A stretch of DNA of 11,183 bases from an uncultured Limnohabitans sp. (GTDB lineage Bacteria; Pseudomonadota; Gammaproteobacteria; Burkholderiales; Burkholderiaceae_C). The DNA lies in assembly GCA_937928195.1 (NCBI GenBank), contig CALEYZ010000155.1, forward strand, positions 1 to 11,183, given 5' to 3'. Of this stretch, positions 1 through 6,938 are shown piece by piece. Numbering within the stretch: position 1 is the first letter of the stretch; each line of letters starts with the position of its first letter. Below the pieces are notes generated by a model. That model made no database searches. It saw nothing but the letters and a program-made list of their open reading frames with translations, and had not been told where the DNA came from. The position numbers and the translations under genes were made by a program.

Positions 1-773
1 TCTTGCAACACGCGCAGCAACTTGACTTGCATGTCCAAGGACATGTCGCCAATTTCATCCAAGAAGATGGTGCCACCATGGGCCAATTCGAAGCGCCCAA
101 TGCGATCTGCCACCGCGCCTGTGAAGGCGCCTTTGCGGTGACCAAAGAGTTCACTCTCCAGCAAATCCTTTGGAATGGCCGCCGTGTTAATGGCCACAAA
201 TGGACCGTTGGCCCTAGGCGAATGTTTGTGCAATGCACGTGCAACCAATTCTTTACCAGAACCAGATTCACCCGTGATCATCACCGTGACATTGCTTTGT
301 GACAAACGCCCAATGGCACGAAATACATCCTGCATCGCAGGTGCTTGGCCCAACATTTCTGGGGTAGCGGCCATCAATTCTTCAGCCACTTCTTCACGCT
401 GGCTCTCTTCCAATGCACGTCGAATTAATTCAATGGCTTTGGGCAAATCAAATGGTTTAGGCAGGTACTCAAAAGCGCCATTTTGGAAAGCAGAGACAGC
501 ACTGTCCAAATCTGAAAATGCCGTCATGATGATGACGGGCAAACCTGGCAGTCGTTGCTTGACCTCAGTCAACAGATCCAAACCTGAGCCACCAGGCATC
601 CGGATGTCACTGACCAAGACCTGAGGACCCTCACGGTCTTCTTCAGTGCTCAAAGCTGCGAGTACTTCACGAGGATTGGTGAAACTCCTCGTTGTTAAAC
701 CCTCACGCAACAACGCCTTCTCTAAGACGAATCGAATGGATTGGTCATCGTCTACGATCCAGATAGGCTTCAT
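1..773 (-). CDS. ntrC: Nitrogen regulation response regulator NtrC (5' half, truncated by the window edge)
   Basis: NtrC is the sigma-54-dependent activator of nitrogen-limitation genes such as glnA. The frame is open from an ATG at 773 to base 1, giving 257 codons of a protein usually about 470-510 residues long. The receiver domain (about 1-120) has the acidic pocket D8-D9-D10, the phospho-acceptor D56 in [10 protein letters not shown]84 in [10 protein letters not shown] and K106 in YLPKPF. The AAA+ domain begins near residue 138, with Walker A GESGSGKE at 168-175, the sigma-54-contacting GAFTGA loop at 215-220 and Walker [10 protein letters not shown] around 235-243. The rest of the AAA+ domain and the helix-turn-helix lie outside the window. 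It starts 45 nt after the ntrB stop, preceded by a modest purine-rich AGAGAAAG, so it is probably co-transcribed with ntrB. GAFTGA and the NtrB neighbour separate it from other response regulators. Confidence 0.96.
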   Translation of the reverse strand, partial: MKPIWIVDDDQSIRFVLEKALLREGLTTRSFTNPREVLAALSTEEDREGPQVLVSDIRMPGGSGLDLLTEVKQRLPGLPVIIMTAFSDLDSAVSAFQNGAFEYLPKPFDLPKAIELIRRALEESQREEVAEELMAATPEMLGQAPAMQDVFRAIGRLSQSNVTVMITGESGSGKELVARALHKHSPRANGPFVAINTAAIPKDLLESELFGHRKGAFTGAVADRIGRFELAHGGTIFLDEIGDMSLDMQVKLLRVLQ

Positions 774-818
774 GGGTCTTAACTTTCTCTAAGTGGCATG
801 CACCAAACTGACATCAGT

Positions 819-1898
819 TCAGGGCAACGGAATCAAAATTTTGAAATCGGTCCGACCCGGCACGCTCTCACACTCGATCAAACCGTGATGTTGCTGAACA
901 AAAGTCTGCGCAAGCGTGAGACCTAAGCCAGAGCCACCTTCTCTTCCCGAGATCAAAGGAAAGAAAATACGGTCCTTGATTGAGTCTGGAACACCAGGCC
1001 CGTTGTCAATGACATGCAATTCCAATGCCAGTCGATAGCGTTGCTTGCCAAATGTGACTTGTCGTGCAATTCGAGTTCTGAAAGTCAAGACGGCATCACC
1101 CTCTGCGATGCGTTCTGCTAAAGCCTGTGCCGCGTTGTGAGAAATATTGAGCACCGCTTGAATCAGTTGCTCTCTGTCACCTCGAAACTCAGGGATGGAG
1201 GTGTCGTAATCGCGAATGACCCGAAGGCCTTTGGGAAACTCAGACACAATGAGCGATCTGACGCGCTCACAAACCTCATGGACATTGACGTCACCCACCA
1301 CATGCGGCCTGCGGTGTGGGGCCAGCAAACGGTCCACCAAGGTCTGAAGCCTGTCCGCTTCTCGAATGATCACTTGGGTGTACTCCGTCAACTCCTTTGA
1401 CTCTATTTCCATTTCAAGCAACTGTGCAGCCCCGCGAATCCCGCCCAAAGGGTTTTTAATTTCGTGCGCCAAATTTCGAATCAGTTCTTTGTTGGCCTGC
1501 GCTTGGTCCAGCAAACGCTCTTCTCTGTCTTGCCTGGTCTGCTGTTGAATAGGCAGTAACTCAATGATGACTTCATCTGCATCGTCAGACTGCGCCACAA
1601 TCACATGAACAGGCAATGCTTCCTCCGGATTGATGCGCAACAATTCGGCGTCATAGCGCAAAGCCGCGAATTCATTGGCCTTGGCGCCTGTCAACGCATG
1701 TAAAAGCGGTTGTGGGTTTGCAAAAAATTGTAAAAAAGAATGACCCTCTAAACTTCTCCGTGACTGTCCAATGACATCTTCAAGCTCTGAATTGACAAAG
1801 ACCACTGAGCCGTCACTTCTCAAGACGGCAATCGGTGTCGCCAGCAAATCAAACGCATGAAATCGCTGCTGAGGGTTTGTTGTGGGTTTGGCCTTCAT
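819..1898 (-). CDS. ntrB: Nitrogen regulation sensor histidine kinase NtrB (GlnL)
   Basis: NtrB is the cytoplasmic kinase/phosphatase that controls NtrC phosphorylation in response to PII (GlnB) and so to nitrogen status. The 359-residue protein, about the usual length, has no membrane segment. An N-terminal PAS region spans about 15-120. The H-box NLAHEIKNPLGG carries the phospho-accepting H145. An ATP-binding HATPase_c domain follows, with the N-box around N251-N255 (LNISHNAAQA), the G1 box VIDNGPG at 296-302, IFFPLISGR at 311-319 and the G2 box GGSGLGL at 321-327. The ATG at 1898 lies 6 nt after the stop of the upstream secreted-protein gene, with an AGGTGAG Shine-Dalgarno inside that gene's end, which indicates translational coupling. 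The ntrC start follows 45 nt downstream. The motif set and the adjacent glnA and ntrC make this identification firm. Confidence 0.96.
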   Translation of the reverse strand: MKAKPTTNPQQRFHAFDLLATPIAVLRSDGSVVFVNSELEDVIGQSRRSLEGHSFLQFFANPQPLLHALTGAKANEFAALRYDAELLRINPEEALPVHVIVAQSDDADEVIIELLPIQQQTRQDREERLLDQAQANKELIRNLAHEIKNPLGGIRGAAQLLEMEIESKELTEYTQVIIREADRLQTLVDRLLAPHRRPHVVGDVNVHEVCERVRSLIVSEFPKGLRVIRDYDTSIPEFRGDREQLIQAVLNISHNAAQALAERIAEGDAVLTFRTRIARQVTFGKQRYRLALELHVIDNGPGVPDSIKDRIFFPLISGREGGSGLGLTLAQTFVQQHHGLIECESVPGRTDFKILIPLP

Positions 1899-1904
1899 CC
1901 ATGC

Positions 1905-2483
1905 TCACCTGGTTTGCACTGCATCCGCCATGCGCTTGCCTGAGCGCACCAGTTCACGTTGCAACGATTGCATGTCACGCTCCACTCTTTGAATTTGAGC
2001 TTTTAATGCGACGACGCGTTGCTGATAGCTAGGCTGATGGACAGACTCATCAATCAAAAGTTGGGGCTGACCACGGTTGTAAAGACGCACCAATTCAGCG
2101 TATTGCGCATTCAATTTTTGCAACTCGTCCTCCAAAATGGTGCGCGCCTGTTGCTGTCGCTCTTGCGAACCCATTGAAGGCATGACTTGATTCGCCGTTG
2201 TCTGCGAAGACGACGTCAGTGTCGCATCGGAGGCATTGAACGAGGTTCTGCCAGAGGCTTGTGGTGCGCCCCCTTGAACCTTGGTTCCTTCAATTTGAGT
2301 AGGACCCGAAATACGCAATGCCTGACATAACTGAGGATCAAGTGGGGTATTGGTGATTTCTTGACCACACTTGTACACCACTTGATCTGCCAAAGCCGCC
2401 GACGCAAGAGACACCCATGCAACACCAAGCAGGCTTAAGCCTTTGGCCATGAATACTTGCGATTGCTTTGTCAGTGTCTGCAT
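1905..2483 (-). CDS. Small secreted protein of unknown function (two-Cys N-terminal motif, coiled coil), between glnA and ntrB
   Basis: The 192-residue product has a Sec-type signal peptide: a hydrophobic stretch at about 13-30 and a likely cleavage after SAALA (residue 32). Right after it comes VYKCGQEITNTPLDPQLC, with C39 and C53. This resembles the DUF4124-like (YxC...TNTP...C) motif of small periplasmic proteins in Burkholderiales, but that assignment is from memory only. A low-complexity Ser/Thr/Gln linker (about 70-105) follows, then Gln/Glu/Leu/Arg-rich helices with coiled-coil character (about 107-137 and 150-183). No catalytic motif is seen. The start is uncertain. ATG 2483 has only AAGAAAACGGA before it, and ATG 2450 (M12) would give a cleaner signal peptide but has no clear Shine-Dalgarno. 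The gene begins 22 nt after the glnA terminator and ends 6 nt before ntrB. It is placed like part of the glnA-ntrBC operon, yet it is exported, so a direct role in nitrogen signalling is unproven. Confidence 0.85.
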   Translation of the reverse strand: MQTLTKQSQVFMAKGLSLLGVAWVSLASAALADQVVYKCGQEITNTPLDPQLCQALRISGPTQIEGTKVQGGAPQASGRTSFNASDATLTSSSQTTANQVMPSMGSQERQQQARTILEDELQKLNAQYAELVRLYNRGQPQLLIDESVHQPSYQQRVVALKAQIQRVERDMQSLQRELVRSGKRMADAVQTR

Positions 2484-2504
2484 TCCGTTTTCTTTTCACA
2501 ATGA

Positions 2505-2530
2505 AAAAGGACGGCCTGAGCCGTCCTTTT
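2505..2530 (-). terminator. Intrinsic terminator between glnA and the ntrB-proximal secreted-protein gene
   Basis: A perfect 11-bp inverted repeat (AAAAGGACGGC / GCCGTCCTTTT) surrounds a 4-base loop. It lies 35 nt beyond the glnA stop. Read on the minus strand, the GC-rich core GGACGGC is followed by TTTTT, the form of a rho-independent terminator. The A-rich left arm means it could work in both directions, but no plus-strand gene ends here. It would cap the abundant glnA transcript and leave only partial readthrough into the secreted-protein/ntrB/ntrC genes, whose first ATG is 22 nt further on. Confidence 0.85.
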
Positions 2531-2565
2531 GAGGGTCGGGCTCAGGTGCCCAAACTCGCTGCAAA

Positions 2566-3981
2566 TTACAGTGAGTAGTACATCTCGTATTCGATGGGGT
2601 GTACAGCTTGACGGAAGCGTGTGACTTCACCCATTTTCAATTCAATGTAAGCGTCGATCATGGAGTCAGTGAACACGCCACCTTTGGTCAAGAAGGCACG
2701 GTCTTTGTCCAAATACTCGAGGGCTTGGTCCAAGCTGTGGCAAACGGTTGGCACCAATGCATCTTCTTCAGGTGGCAAATGGTACAAATCTTTGGTAGCA
2801 GCTTCGCCTGGGTGGATCTTGTTTTCCACGCCGTCCAAACCAGCCATCATCAATGCTGCGAAGCAGAGGTAGGGGTTGGCCATTGGATCTGGGAAGCGCG
2901 CTTCAATGCGGCGACCTTTGTCAGATGCAACGTGAGGAATACGGATGGAAGCAGAACGGTTGCGGCTTGAGTAAGCCAACTTCACAGGCGCTTCAAAACC
3001 AGGCACCAAACGCTTGTAGCTGTTGGTGGTTGGGTTGGTGATGGCGTTCAAGGCACGAGCGTGCTTGATGATGCCGCCGATGTAGTACAGCGCGTAGTCT
3101 GACAAACCTGCGTAGCCGTTGCCAGCGAACAAGTTTTTGCCGTCTTTCCAGATGGACTGGTGAACGTGCATGCCGGAACCGTTGTCACCGACCAAAGGCT
3201 TGGGCATGAAGGTCGCAGTTTTGCCGTAGGCGTTGGCCACGTTCCAAACCACATACTTCAATGTCTGAGTCCAGTCAGCGCGCTCAACCAAAGTGCTGAA
3301 ACGTGTACCGATTTCATTTTGACCTGCGCCAGCCACTTCGTGGTGGAACACTTCAACGGGGATGCCCATCTGCTCGAGGATCAGGGACATTTCTGCACGC
3401 ATGTCTTGTGTGCTGTCAACGGGAGGCACTGGGAAGTAGCCACCTTTGACGGTAGGACGGTGACCGCGGTTGCCGCCTTCCATTTTGGTGCCGCTGTTCC
3501 AAGGGGCTTCGTAGTCGTCGATCTTGAAGAACGTACCCGACATGTCGCTACCGTAACGAACGTCGTCGAACAAGAAGAATTCTGGCTCGGGTCCGAAGTA
3601 AGCGGTGTCGCCCAAACCTGAAGCTTTCAAATAAGCTTCAGCGCGCTTGGCGATAGAACGTGGGTCACGGTCGTAGGCTTTGCCATCACCGGGTTCCAAC
3701 ACGTCGCAACCCAAGATCAAAGTTGTTTCTTCGAAGAAGGGGTCAATGTTGGCTGTGTTGGGATCGGGCATCAACAACATGTCGGAGGCTTCAATGCCCT
3801 TCCAACCTGCAATGGAGGAGCCATCGAAGGCGTGACCATCGGTGAACTTGTCTTCGTCAAAGTGGGAAATTGGCACGGAAACGTGTTGTTCCTTGCCACG
3901 GGTATCGGTGAAGCGGAAGTCAACAAACTTGACTTCGTTCTCTTTCACCATCTTCATCACGTCTGCGACGGTCTTTGCCAT
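2566..3981 (-). CDS. glnA: Type I glutamine synthetase
   Basis: GlnA makes glutamine from glutamate, ammonia and ATP in the cytoplasm as a dodecamer, the entry step of nitrogen assimilation. From ATG 3981 the protein is 471 residues, close to the usual 468-471. This start is chosen because it reads [12 protein letters not shown], as in homologues, and has AGGAGA 7 nt upstream. A longer frame opening at 4044 would overlap the sigma-54 promoter and is rejected. Visible motifs are the beta-grasp domain with FDGSS (52-56), the metal- and substrate-binding glutamates in GPEPEFF (130-135), the ATP-site segment [16 protein letters not shown] (261-276), NRSASIRIP (341-349) and EARFPDP (360-366). Y400 in [10 protein letters not shown] matches the tyrosine that is adenylylated by GlnE in this class (Tyr397 in E. 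coli). The control region upstream and the ntrBC genes downstream make nitrogen regulation by NtrC very likely. Confidence 0.98.
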   Translation of the reverse strand: MAKTVADVMKMVKENEVKFVDFRFTDTRGKEQHVSVPISHFDEDKFTDGHAFDGSSIAGWKGIEASDMLLMPDPNTANIDPFFEETTLILGCDVLEPGDGKAYDRDPRSIAKRAEAYLKASGLGDTAYFGPEPEFFLFDDVRYGSDMSGTFFKIDDYEAPWNSGTKMEGGNRGHRPTVKGGYFPVPPVDSTQDMRAEMSLILEQMGIPVEVFHHEVAGAGQNEIGTRFSTLVERADWTQTLKYVVWNVANAYGKTATFMPKPLVGDNGSGMHVHQSIWKDGKNLFAGNGYAGLSDYALYYIGGIIKHARALNAITNPTTNSYKRLVPGFEAPVKLAYSSRNRSASIRIPHVASDKGRRIEARFPDPMANPYLCFAALMMAGLDGVENKIHPGEAATKDLYHLPPEEDALVPTVCHSLDQALEYLDKDRAFLTKGGVFTDSMIDAYIELKMGEVTRFRQAVHPIEYEMYYSL

Positions 3982-3984
3982 CAA

Positions 3985-3992
3985 AATCTCCT
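3985..3992 (-). promoter_or_regulatory. Shine-Dalgarno of glnA that fixes the start
   Basis: The minus strand reads CCAGGAGATTTTGATG, with AGGAGA about 7 nt before ATG 3981. This strong site, together with family alignment of MAKTVADV, sets the glnA start at 3981 rather than at the in-frame upstream start at 4044. Confidence 0.85.
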
Positions 3993-4027
3993 GGTTGGAT
4001 GGGTGTTGATAATTGGTTCTTCGGGCT

Positions 4028-4043
4028 TGCAGTTTTTGTGCCA
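4028..4043 (-). promoter_or_regulatory. Sigma-54 (-24/-12) promoter of glnA
   Basis: The minus strand reads TGGCACAAAAACTGCA. Against the sigma-54 consensus TGGCACG-N4-TTGCW it differs only at the seventh base (A for G) and the first T of TTGC (C for T). The invariant GG and GC dinucleotides are correctly spaced. The expected transcript start is about 12 nt beyond the GC, near 4017, giving a leader of roughly 36 nt before ATG 3981. The NtrC sites upstream and the glnA gene downstream support function; the start point is inferred. Confidence 0.88.
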
Positions 4044-4139
4044 ACTATGACTTGACGCCACTTTTGCCCAAGACCGCTATTGTGCCTCGAGGACAGGGTT
4101 GCACCTGAGAGAAATCCATGATTTTTTCGCACCTCGAGA

Positions 4140-4156
4140 TGCACCATCAATACGCA
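4140..4156 (-). promoter_or_regulatory. Probable second, degenerate NtrC binding site
   Basis: On the plus strand this is TGCACCATCAATACGCA. One arm is a perfect NtrC half-site (TGCACCA), while the other keeps only GCA. Its centre (4148) is exactly 21 bp, two helical turns, from the centre of the strong palindrome (4169). This is the arrangement expected for tandem NtrC dimers on one DNA face. A direct repeat CATCAAT at a 10-bp period (4145-4151 and 4155-4161) runs through it. It would lie about 130 bp upstream of the inferred transcript start. Confidence 0.55.
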
Positions 4157-4158
4157 TC

Positions 4159-4179
4159 AATGCACTATTATAGTGCATT
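4159..4179 (-). promoter_or_regulatory. NtrC enhancer-like binding site upstream of glnA
   Basis: A perfect palindrome has 10-base arms (AATGCACTAT / ATAGTGCATT) around one central base. Its 17-bp core TGCACTATTATAGTGCA fits the NtrC pattern TGCACYA-N3-TRGTGCA at every arm position. For comparison, the strong E. coli glnA site is TGCACCAACATGGTGCA. It is centred about 150 bp upstream of the inferred sigma-54 start, a normal enhancer distance, and begins 6 bp downstream of the upstream gene's stop codon. It could fold as a hairpin in readthrough RNA, but no T run follows, so a terminator role is not supported. Confidence 0.9.
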
Positions 4180-4184
4180 CAGTT

Positions 4185-5030
4185 TTATCGCACCATTTCA
4201 GGGCCTAGGCTCACTTGAAAAGGAATCAAACCTGATTTCAAGGCGGCAAAAGCAGCCTCAGTCTGCGTTTCTTCACCCTTGACACCCAGCTCGATGTGTT
4301 TGCCCCATTGGGGATGATTGACACTGGGCAAGCTGAAGACTTTAATGCCGGAAAACTGAAGTTCGATGGCCTCCATCAATGGCGTGAGGGTGGCCTCCAT
4401 CGCGCCAAACACAATGACGGAGCGTTCGACACGCTGTGGCGCTGCGCCCCATGTTTGGCAATACGCATTCAATTTGTCTTGCATCATGGGCCATGCCATG
4501 ACTGGAAAACCGGGTACAAAGTGAACCAGTCCCCCGCCAACACCACGGCAAGTGAAGCCTGGGATCTTGTTGTAGGGGTTGTGAATAATGTCAGCGCCTT
4601 GAGGGAACACGCCCATGTTAAGTCGATGCTGGTTGTCTTCGCGTTCGGGTTCGTAGGGCAAGCCTTGCTCAAGCGCCACATCCCGCATGCGCTCTTGAAT
4701 GAGGGCTTTGGCCTCTGCCTGCAAGACCAGAGGCAAGCCTAAGGCTTTGGCTGCACATTGTCGGGTGTGGTCGTCGGGCGTGGCACCAATACCACCACAA
4801 GAGAACACCACATCGCCAGAGGCAAATGCACGCGTCAGCACCGCGGTGATACGTTCTGGCGTGTCACCCACATACTCAGCCCAAGCCAGCTGCAATCCCC
4901 GTTCAGTGAGCAATTCGATGAACTTGGGCAGGTGTTTGTCAGCGCGCTTACCGGACAAAATTTCATCGCCGATGATGATGATCCCAATGGCGGGACGGGT
5001 CTGCAAAGTAACGTTGGTTGGAGACGTCAT
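4185..5030 (-). CDS. Stand-alone CinA N-terminal / MoCF-type domain protein (competence/damage-inducible protein A family)
   Basis: The protein belongs to the molybdopterin-binding MoaB/Mog/CinA-N fold. From ATG 5030 (281 residues) it opens with AIGIIIIGDEILSGKR (G21-R29), the hallmark of CinA N-terminal proteins. GGIGATPDDHT follows at about 79-89, matching the GG(L/I)GxTxDD nucleotide/cofactor loop. Full-length CinA (about 400 residues or more) adds a C-terminal NMN amidohydrolase domain, which is absent here, so NMN deamidation should not be assigned. The substrate of the single-domain form is not known to me. The start is ambiguous: ATG 5030 has AAGG 5 nt upstream, while an in-frame GTG at 5057 with GAGGG adds nine residues and would sit only 8 nt after the preceding stop. 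It is the last gene of the five-gene run. Its final codons abut the glnA enhancer, so any readthrough would cross the NtrC sites. Confidence 0.87.
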   Translation of the reverse strand: MTSPTNVTLQTRPAIGIIIIGDEILSGKRADKHLPKFIELLTERGLQLAWAEYVGDTPERITAVLTRAFASGDVVFSCGGIGATPDDHTRQCAAKALGLPLVLQAEAKALIQERMRDVALEQGLPYEPEREDNQHRLNMGVFPQGADIIHNPYNKIPGFTCRGVGGGLVHFVPGFPVMAWPMMQDKLNAYCQTWGAAPQRVERSVIVFGAMEATLTPLMEAIELQFSGIKVFSLPSVNHPQWGKHIELGVKGEETQTEAAFAALKSGLIPFQVSLGPEMVR

Positions 5031-5065
5031 GGTGGCCTTGTGAAGATCAAGTGACACAAATGCCC

Positions 5066-5935
5066 TCAGGCATTCAAGACTTTGGATTCGACATCAACAA
5101 TGTCTGAAGGAGACAGTGCACCTGTCTGAGAAACGGTGGGCGGTTCATTGCGAAATTGGTCTAACGCGTTGAGCAAAAAATGAACAAACCAGAGGGCAGA
5201 GAAAATAAACACCAAGGTGTAAATCCACACAGCAAAGGGAATCAAAACCACAAAAGCCGCGACGAACAAAGCACCCGAAGCCCATACCAAACTCGGCGCT
5301 GCGCCCATCATGCCCGTCACAATGCCCATCGCCAACAACTGAAAACGATAGCGACGCATCAACTCTAAACGCTCTGCGCGAGAGGCATGCTCAGACAAGA
5401 CATCGTAGGCCATCACGCGGTAGGTGAGCCAACCCCAAATAAGCGCTGGCAAAATCATGGCCAAGGGAGGCAGCCACCACAGAGGCAAGGTCAAAATCAA
5501 GGCACCGATGGCCAAGACCACAGACAAAAAAGTCCAAGCCACACCTTGCAACATGGCGCCACCGTGTTTGCGCTCCAAGTGGGCAAAACGGCGATCGGCC
5601 ACCAAACTTACCAAAGCTGGCGTCATCATGAAAGAGACGGCCAACAAAGACATCACGACCACCAAGGGTGTGACGGCAAAGATAATGATCAGAGGTGCAA
5701 CCACTGATTTCAAGCTCATCAGCCCTACCCTCGCCAACCAAACCCAAGCCCAATCCAGGTTGCTGCTGGTATCCATCCAGATGCGAACACTTTGCAACGC
5801 AGCATCCCAATACAAGGTGCCCAAACCCATCACAATGACGCCCATCAAAACCAAGGGAATCAGTGACAGCATGATCACTTTGGGGTGCAGACAATAAACC
5901 ACCGCGCGCCAAAAAGAGTCAGCCATGTTTTTCAT
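5066..5935 (-). CDS. EI24 domain (CysZ-like) integral membrane protein
   Basis: The 289-residue protein is strongly hydrophobic, with likely membrane segments near 19-42, 80-108, 131-150, 153-172 (possibly paired), 200-222 and 224-255. The loop YRVMAYDVLSEHAS followed by RAERLELMRRYR (172-198) matches the conserved segment I associate with EI24/CysZ-family proteins of Betaproteobacteria. True CysZ proteins take up sulfate for cysteine synthesis, but no cys genes are nearby, so a sulfate role is not claimed. ATG 5933-5935 overlaps the preceding gene's TGA (5932-5934) as ATGA, and a GGAG lies 9 nt upstream. This favours the first Met over M4 and indicates translational coupling to the sterol desaturase family gene. 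The C-terminal 30 residues are polar and probably cytoplasmic. Confidence 0.85.
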   Translation of the reverse strand: MKNMADSFWRAVVYCLHPKVIMLSLIPLVLMGVIVMGLGTLYWDAALQSVRIWMDTSSNLDWAWVWLARVGLMSLKSVVAPLIIIFAVTPLVVVMSLLAVSFMMTPALVSLVADRRFAHLERKHGGAMLQGVAWTFLSVVLAIGALILTLPLWWLPPLAMILPALIWGWLTYRVMAYDVLSEHASRAERLELMRRYRFQLLAMGIVTGMMGAAPSLVWASGALFVAAFVVLIPFAVWIYTLVFIFSALWFVHFLLNALDQFRNEPPTVSQTGALSPSDIVDVESKVLNA

Positions 5936-6912
5936 GCGATGGGTCTCCGCTCAAACAGTCGTTTCAGACCCAAAACTTGTTGTGCCCAAAAACCACGGCC
6001 ATAGTCGCGCCCTTCTTCGACTTGGTCTCGAACGCCTGTGGGTTCGTAGCGATTGGAAAAATCAGCCGTCTTGAACAGCATGTCCCACCAAGGAAACAGC
6101 ACGCCAAAGTTGTGTCCGCCAAGTGTTTTTCGTCCCGCTGATTCGTGACCCAAGCCAATGCTGTGGTGCAGTCGATGAAATCGCGGGCTGATCCATAAGC
6201 GATCGCCCAACCAGCCAAAACTGCATTTGAAATTGGCGTGCTGGAAATTCTCACTCAATTGACTGACCGCTACCAGGGCAACGAATTGCCCCGGACCTAC
6301 ACCAATCAATTTGGCCAGAATCGACAACAACAAAGCTGTCATGACATCGTCCAGTAAATGGTTGCGGTTGTCAGTCCACATCGTCATGTGGCGTTGTGAA
6401 TGGTGAAGCGAATGCAAGGCCCACCAGAAGTTGAATTGATGTTGCGCGCGATGAAGGAGGTAATGCGCAAAATCAAAAACGATCAGATAGATGACGAAAC
6501 TCACAAGCGCCTGGTCGCTGACACCTGGCCAAATGGCATCGATGTTCAAGGTGGGAAAGCCTTCGACACGCAGCATGCCAAAAGCTGTTTCAAGCGCATT
6601 CTCAAATGTAAAAAACATGAAGAGCTTGAAAATGCCCAGCCGATGAATCAAGGTGTAGATCACATCCACTCTGACAGCGGAGGCATCGAGCACACGCTCT
6701 AGGGGGCGCCATTTTTCGAGCGGTGCAATGATGCACAACATGACCGTGATTTGCATCAAGCCTACCAACAACCAGCCAGTGCCTTCGAACGCGATATCGA
6801 GCAAGTTCCCTGCGCCCAAATTGAACGCAATGGCTTGAATCAGATTTTCAAACAACCAAGTTTGCGAATTGGCAAATGCCTCGGTTAAAAAATCATAAAA
6901 ATTGGAAAGCAT
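5932..6912 (-). CDS. Sterol desaturase / fatty acid hydroxylase family membrane protein
   Basis: The 326-residue integral-membrane protein carries the histidine clusters of the non-haem di-iron fatty acid hydroxylase superfamily. These are HYLLH plus H158 (H150, H154, H158), HSLHHSQRH (H167, H170, H171, H175), HANF (H225) and FHRLHH (H246, H249, H250), with further H256 and H267. Hydrophobic segments near 45-65, 92-112, 135-157 and 190-220 should place the clusters on the cytoplasmic face. Family members use O2 to hydroxylate or desaturate lipids. The substrate cannot be read from the sequence, and bacterial sterols are unlikely, so a membrane lipid or hydrocarbon chain is the more plausible target. 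The ATG at 6912 has only a distant GCAGG upstream. It lies 26 nt after the deacetylase stop and overlaps the EI24-family gene by 4 nt, within the five-gene run. Confidence 0.9.
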   Translation of the reverse strand: MLSNFYDFLTEAFANSQTWLFENLIQAIAFNLGAGNLLDIAFEGTGWLLVGLMQITVMLCIIAPLEKWRPLERVLDASAVRVDVIYTLIHRLGIFKLFMFFTFENALETAFGMLRVEGFPTLNIDAIWPGVSDQALVSFVIYLIVFDFAHYLLHRAQHQFNFWWALHSLHHSQRHMTMWTDNRNHLLDDVMTALLLSILAKLIGVGPGQFVALVAVSQLSENFQHANFKCSFGWLGDRLWISPRFHRLHHSIGLGHESAGRKTLGGHNFGVLFPWWDMLFKTADFSNRYEPTGVRDQVEEGRDYGRGFWAQQVLGLKRLFERRPIA

Positions 6913-6938
6913 GTTGACGAAAAAACCTGCGATTTTGT

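Noticed and set aside
3160..3621. Plus-strand open frame of 153 codons inside glnA
   Set aside because: It is antisense to a highly conserved part of glutamine synthetase, has no recognisable domain and contains no start context; it is a shadow of glnA codon use.
2566..4044. Longer glnA reading frame starting at 4044
   Set aside because: Its extra 21 residues fall on the sigma-54 promoter and lack a Shine-Dalgarno, while ATG 3981 has AGGAGA at good spacing and matches the family N-terminus.
4052..4084. TTGACG on the plus strand as a sigma-70 promoter
   Set aside because: No acceptable -10 at 16-18 nt and no plus-strand gene downstream.
4159..4179. Palindrome as transcription terminator of the five-gene run
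   Set aside because: The arms are AT-rich with no following T run, and the sequence fits an NtrC site at every arm position.
4970..4985. GAT/ATC triplet repeat as a possible phase-variable microsatellite
   Set aside because: It encodes the conserved IIII of GIIIIGDEIL in the CinA-type protein; a triplet unit would not shift the frame.
5391..5912. Overlapping open frames on both strands within the EI24-family gene
   Set aside because: They resemble no family and are rich in residues expected from shifted reading of membrane-protein codons; the EI24 frame has membrane segments and coupling to its neighbour.
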